Under the pieces are notes generated by a model. It was not told where the DNA came from. It saw only the letters and a program-made list of their open reading frames with translations, and did no database searches. This document shows positions 6,150 to 7,129 of a stretch of 7,129 nucleotides of DNA, one piece after another; the first letter of the stretch is position 1; each line of letters opens with the position of its first letter. Made by a program: the position numbers and the translations under genes. Source of the DNA: an uncultured Verrucomicrobiota bacterium (lineage in GTDB: Bacteria > Verrucomicrobiota > Kiritimatiellia > RFP12 > UBA1067); assembly GCA_946631535.1 (NCBI GenBank), contig CAMPAF010000158.1:1-7129 (forward strand), read 5' to 3'.

Positions 6150-6168
6150 GGAAGGGTCTGTCCCCTCG
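6124..6168. repeat. Two direct copies of a 21-bp element with core AGGGTCTGTCCCCT
   Basis: The 21 bases at 6124-6144 recur exactly at 6148-6168, with a 24-base period. Each copy holds the imperfect palindrome GGG-TCTGT-CCC. Short elements with this 'GGGTCTGTCCCC' core are, from memory, scattered between genes in many bacteria, sometimes near REP-type (Y1) transposases, so this may be a non-autonomous dispersed repeat. No transposase is present in the window. Confidence 0.8.
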
Positions 6169-6183
6169 GGCCAACCGCAAAGG

Positions 6184-6212
6184 TTGAGCGGCAAAGGGGC
6201 TTATGCTATAAT
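6184..6212 (+). promoter_or_regulatory. Promoter of the sugar-kinase gene (-35 TTGAGC, extended -10 TATAAT)
   Basis: TTGAGC (6184-6189) and TATAAT (6207-6212) are separated by exactly 17 bases, and TGC precedes the -10 to make it extended. Transcription should start near 6219. Ribosome site AAGGAA (6235-6240) lies 5 bases before ATG 6246. CAACC-GCAAA-GGTTG (6172-6186) forms a small inverted repeat touching the -35, a possible operator. The core is nearly identical to the promoter at 1128-1146. Confidence 0.8.
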
Positions 6213-6245
6213 TCCCGCATCTTCTTCACAACGAAAGGAAAAGAA

Positions 6246-7129
6246 ATGAACGTCCGGAAGAACACGAAGTATGCCGTCGCGTGCCTGTCCAGCATGGGCC
6301 TGCGCATCACGCCCGAGAACCGCATGGCGGTCCACAACTCCAACCGTTTCCTCCTGCAGGCGACGAGCGCCGAGACGAACGTGCTGAACGTCACGTCCTC
6401 GCTCGGGCCCGAGTGCCTGGTGATGACGCGCTTCGTGGCCGGCAGCCCGATGGCGGCGTTCATCAAGGCGCAGCTGCGCGCGCGCAACATCGCGTACGTC
6501 GGGCCGGACGTGCCGCAGGGCGGACCGTGGGGCTTCCGCCACCAGTTCAACATCGCCGACTCCGGCTTCGGCCTGCGCGCCCCGCGCGTGTGGAACGACC
6601 GCGCAGGCGAGGTGGGGCGCACGCTCGACGCCAAGGACTACGACACCAAGAAGATCTTCGGCAAGGACGGCGTGGCCATCCTCCACCTCTCCGGCCTCAT
6701 CGCCGCGATGAGCCCCGAGACGACGAAGGCGTGCCTCGCCCTCGCCAAGGCCGCGAAGAAGTTCGGCACGCTCGTCAGCTTCGACCTCAACTACCGCGCC
6801 ACCTTCTGGAAGGGCCGCGAGGCCGAGCTCGCGAAGGCGTTCCACCAGATCGCGTCCGTGGCCGACATCCTCGTGGGCAACGAGGAGGACTTCCAGCTCT
6901 GCCTCGGCATGAAGGGACCCGAGGCCGGTGGCAAGGACCTCAAGGGCAAGATCGACTCCTTCAAGGAGATGATCGAGAAGGTGGCGAAGAAGTACAAGAA
7001 CGCGAAGATGTTCGCCACCACCCTCCGCCAGGTCGTCAGCGCAGACCATCACCTTTGGGGCGCGATCCTGCGCGCTGGCGGCAAGTGGTTCGTGGAGGAG
7101 CCGCGCGACATCGACGTGCTCGACCGCAT
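6246..7129 (+). CDS. PfkB-family sugar kinase, 2-dehydro-3-deoxygluconokinase (KdgK)-like; 3'-truncated by window edge
   Basis: The frame runs from ATG 6246 to the window end (294 complete codons). Family members phosphorylate sugars with ATP; KdgK makes 2-dehydro-3-deoxy-6-phosphogluconate in uronate breakdown. Matching segments are NVLNVTSSLG (45-54, aligning with 'NVAVSLARLG'), RVWNDRAGEVG (114-124), HLSGLIAAMSPET (147-159), VSFDLNYRATFWKG (177-190) and LVGNEEDFQLCLGMKGPE (209-226). The DLNYR...FWK and GNEED blocks are typical of KdgK-like kinases. The diagnostic C-terminal GAGD motif lies beyond the window. The N-terminus is unusual: the glycine pair that normally precedes the Asn in the sugar site ('GGxxxN') is replaced by TSAETN (40-45), and the opening 'GE' is absent. 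The substrate is therefore uncertain, and a diverged or altered kinase is possible. It has its own promoter and is not part of the ABC operon. A rhamnosidase upstream fits a glycan-degrading host. Confidence 0.8.
   Translation, partial: MNVRKNTKYAVACLSSMGLRITPENRMAVHNSNRFLLQATSAETNVLNVTSSLGPECLVMTRFVAGSPMAAFIKAQLRARNIAYVGPDVPQGGPWGFRHQFNIADSGFGLRAPRVWNDRAGEVGRTLDAKDYDTKKIFGKDGVAILHLSGLIAAMSPETTKACLALAKAAKKFGTLVSFDLNYRATFWKGREAELAKAFHQIASVADILVGNEEDFQLCLGMKGPEAGGKDLKGKIDSFKEMIEKVAKKYKNAKMFATTLRQVVSADHHLWGAILRAGGKWFVEEPRDIDVLDR

Noticed and set aside
6201..7052. Minus-strand open frame of 283 codons
   Set aside because: It lies opposite the PfkB kinase, whose frame has family motifs, a promoter and a ribosome site. 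The antisense product is a Leu/Glu/Val/Arg-rich shadow.

Overview
The window is a gene-dense, mostly GC-rich stretch with all supported genes on the + strand. Several traits point to the Planctomycetes-Verrucomicrobia-Lentisphaerae group, perhaps a Kiritimatiellae- or Lentisphaerae-like gut bacterium: a large prepilin-like protein of the kind common in that group, a secreted protein opening with a 'GNGTNRVGIAIDW...WGYRW' module, a GH78-type rhamnosidase and a divergent PfkB sugar kinase. This assignment rests on protein style only and is an inference.

Layout. 1-1074: C-terminal part of an alpha-L-rhamnosidase-like glycoside hydrolase. 1075-1179: short intergenic region with a near-direct repeat, a small palindrome and an extended -10 promoter. 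1180-2919: secreted 579-aa protein of a 'cell surface protein' type. 2927-3805: type IV prepilin-like protein, 7 bases downstream. 3806-3917: an 8-bp tandem repeat fills the gap. 3918-5429: a single polypeptide joining a compact BtuF-like substrate-binding domain to a BtuC/FecCD-type permease through eight Lys-Asp-x triplets encoded by a 9-bp tandem repeat. 5422-6114: the matching BtuD/FecE-type ATPase, overlapping the permease by 8 bases. 6115-6245: intergenic region with two copies of a 21-bp repeat and a second promoter nearly identical to the first. 6246 to the end: a PfkB-family, KdgK-like sugar kinase, cut by the window edge.

How the genes may work together. The four genes from 1180 to 6114 read as one likely transcription unit. 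It would hold a secreted protein, a pseudopilin-like protein, a fused binding-protein/permease and an ATPase: a two-gene type II ABC importer with two extracytoplasmic accessory proteins. The permease and ATPase families take up corrinoids, haem or ferric siderophores; the substrate cannot be read from the sequence. The main novelty is the fusion. The first membrane helix usual in BtuC/FecCD permeases is absent and the binding domain sits in its place, which keeps the membrane topology consistent if that domain is outside the cell. Both edges of the binding domain carry short tandem repeats, which suggests how the fusion may have formed. The flanking rhamnosidase and sugar kinase fit a plant- or host-glycan-degrading lifestyle. 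No rRNA, tRNA, CRISPR array, transposase or riboswitch was recognised.
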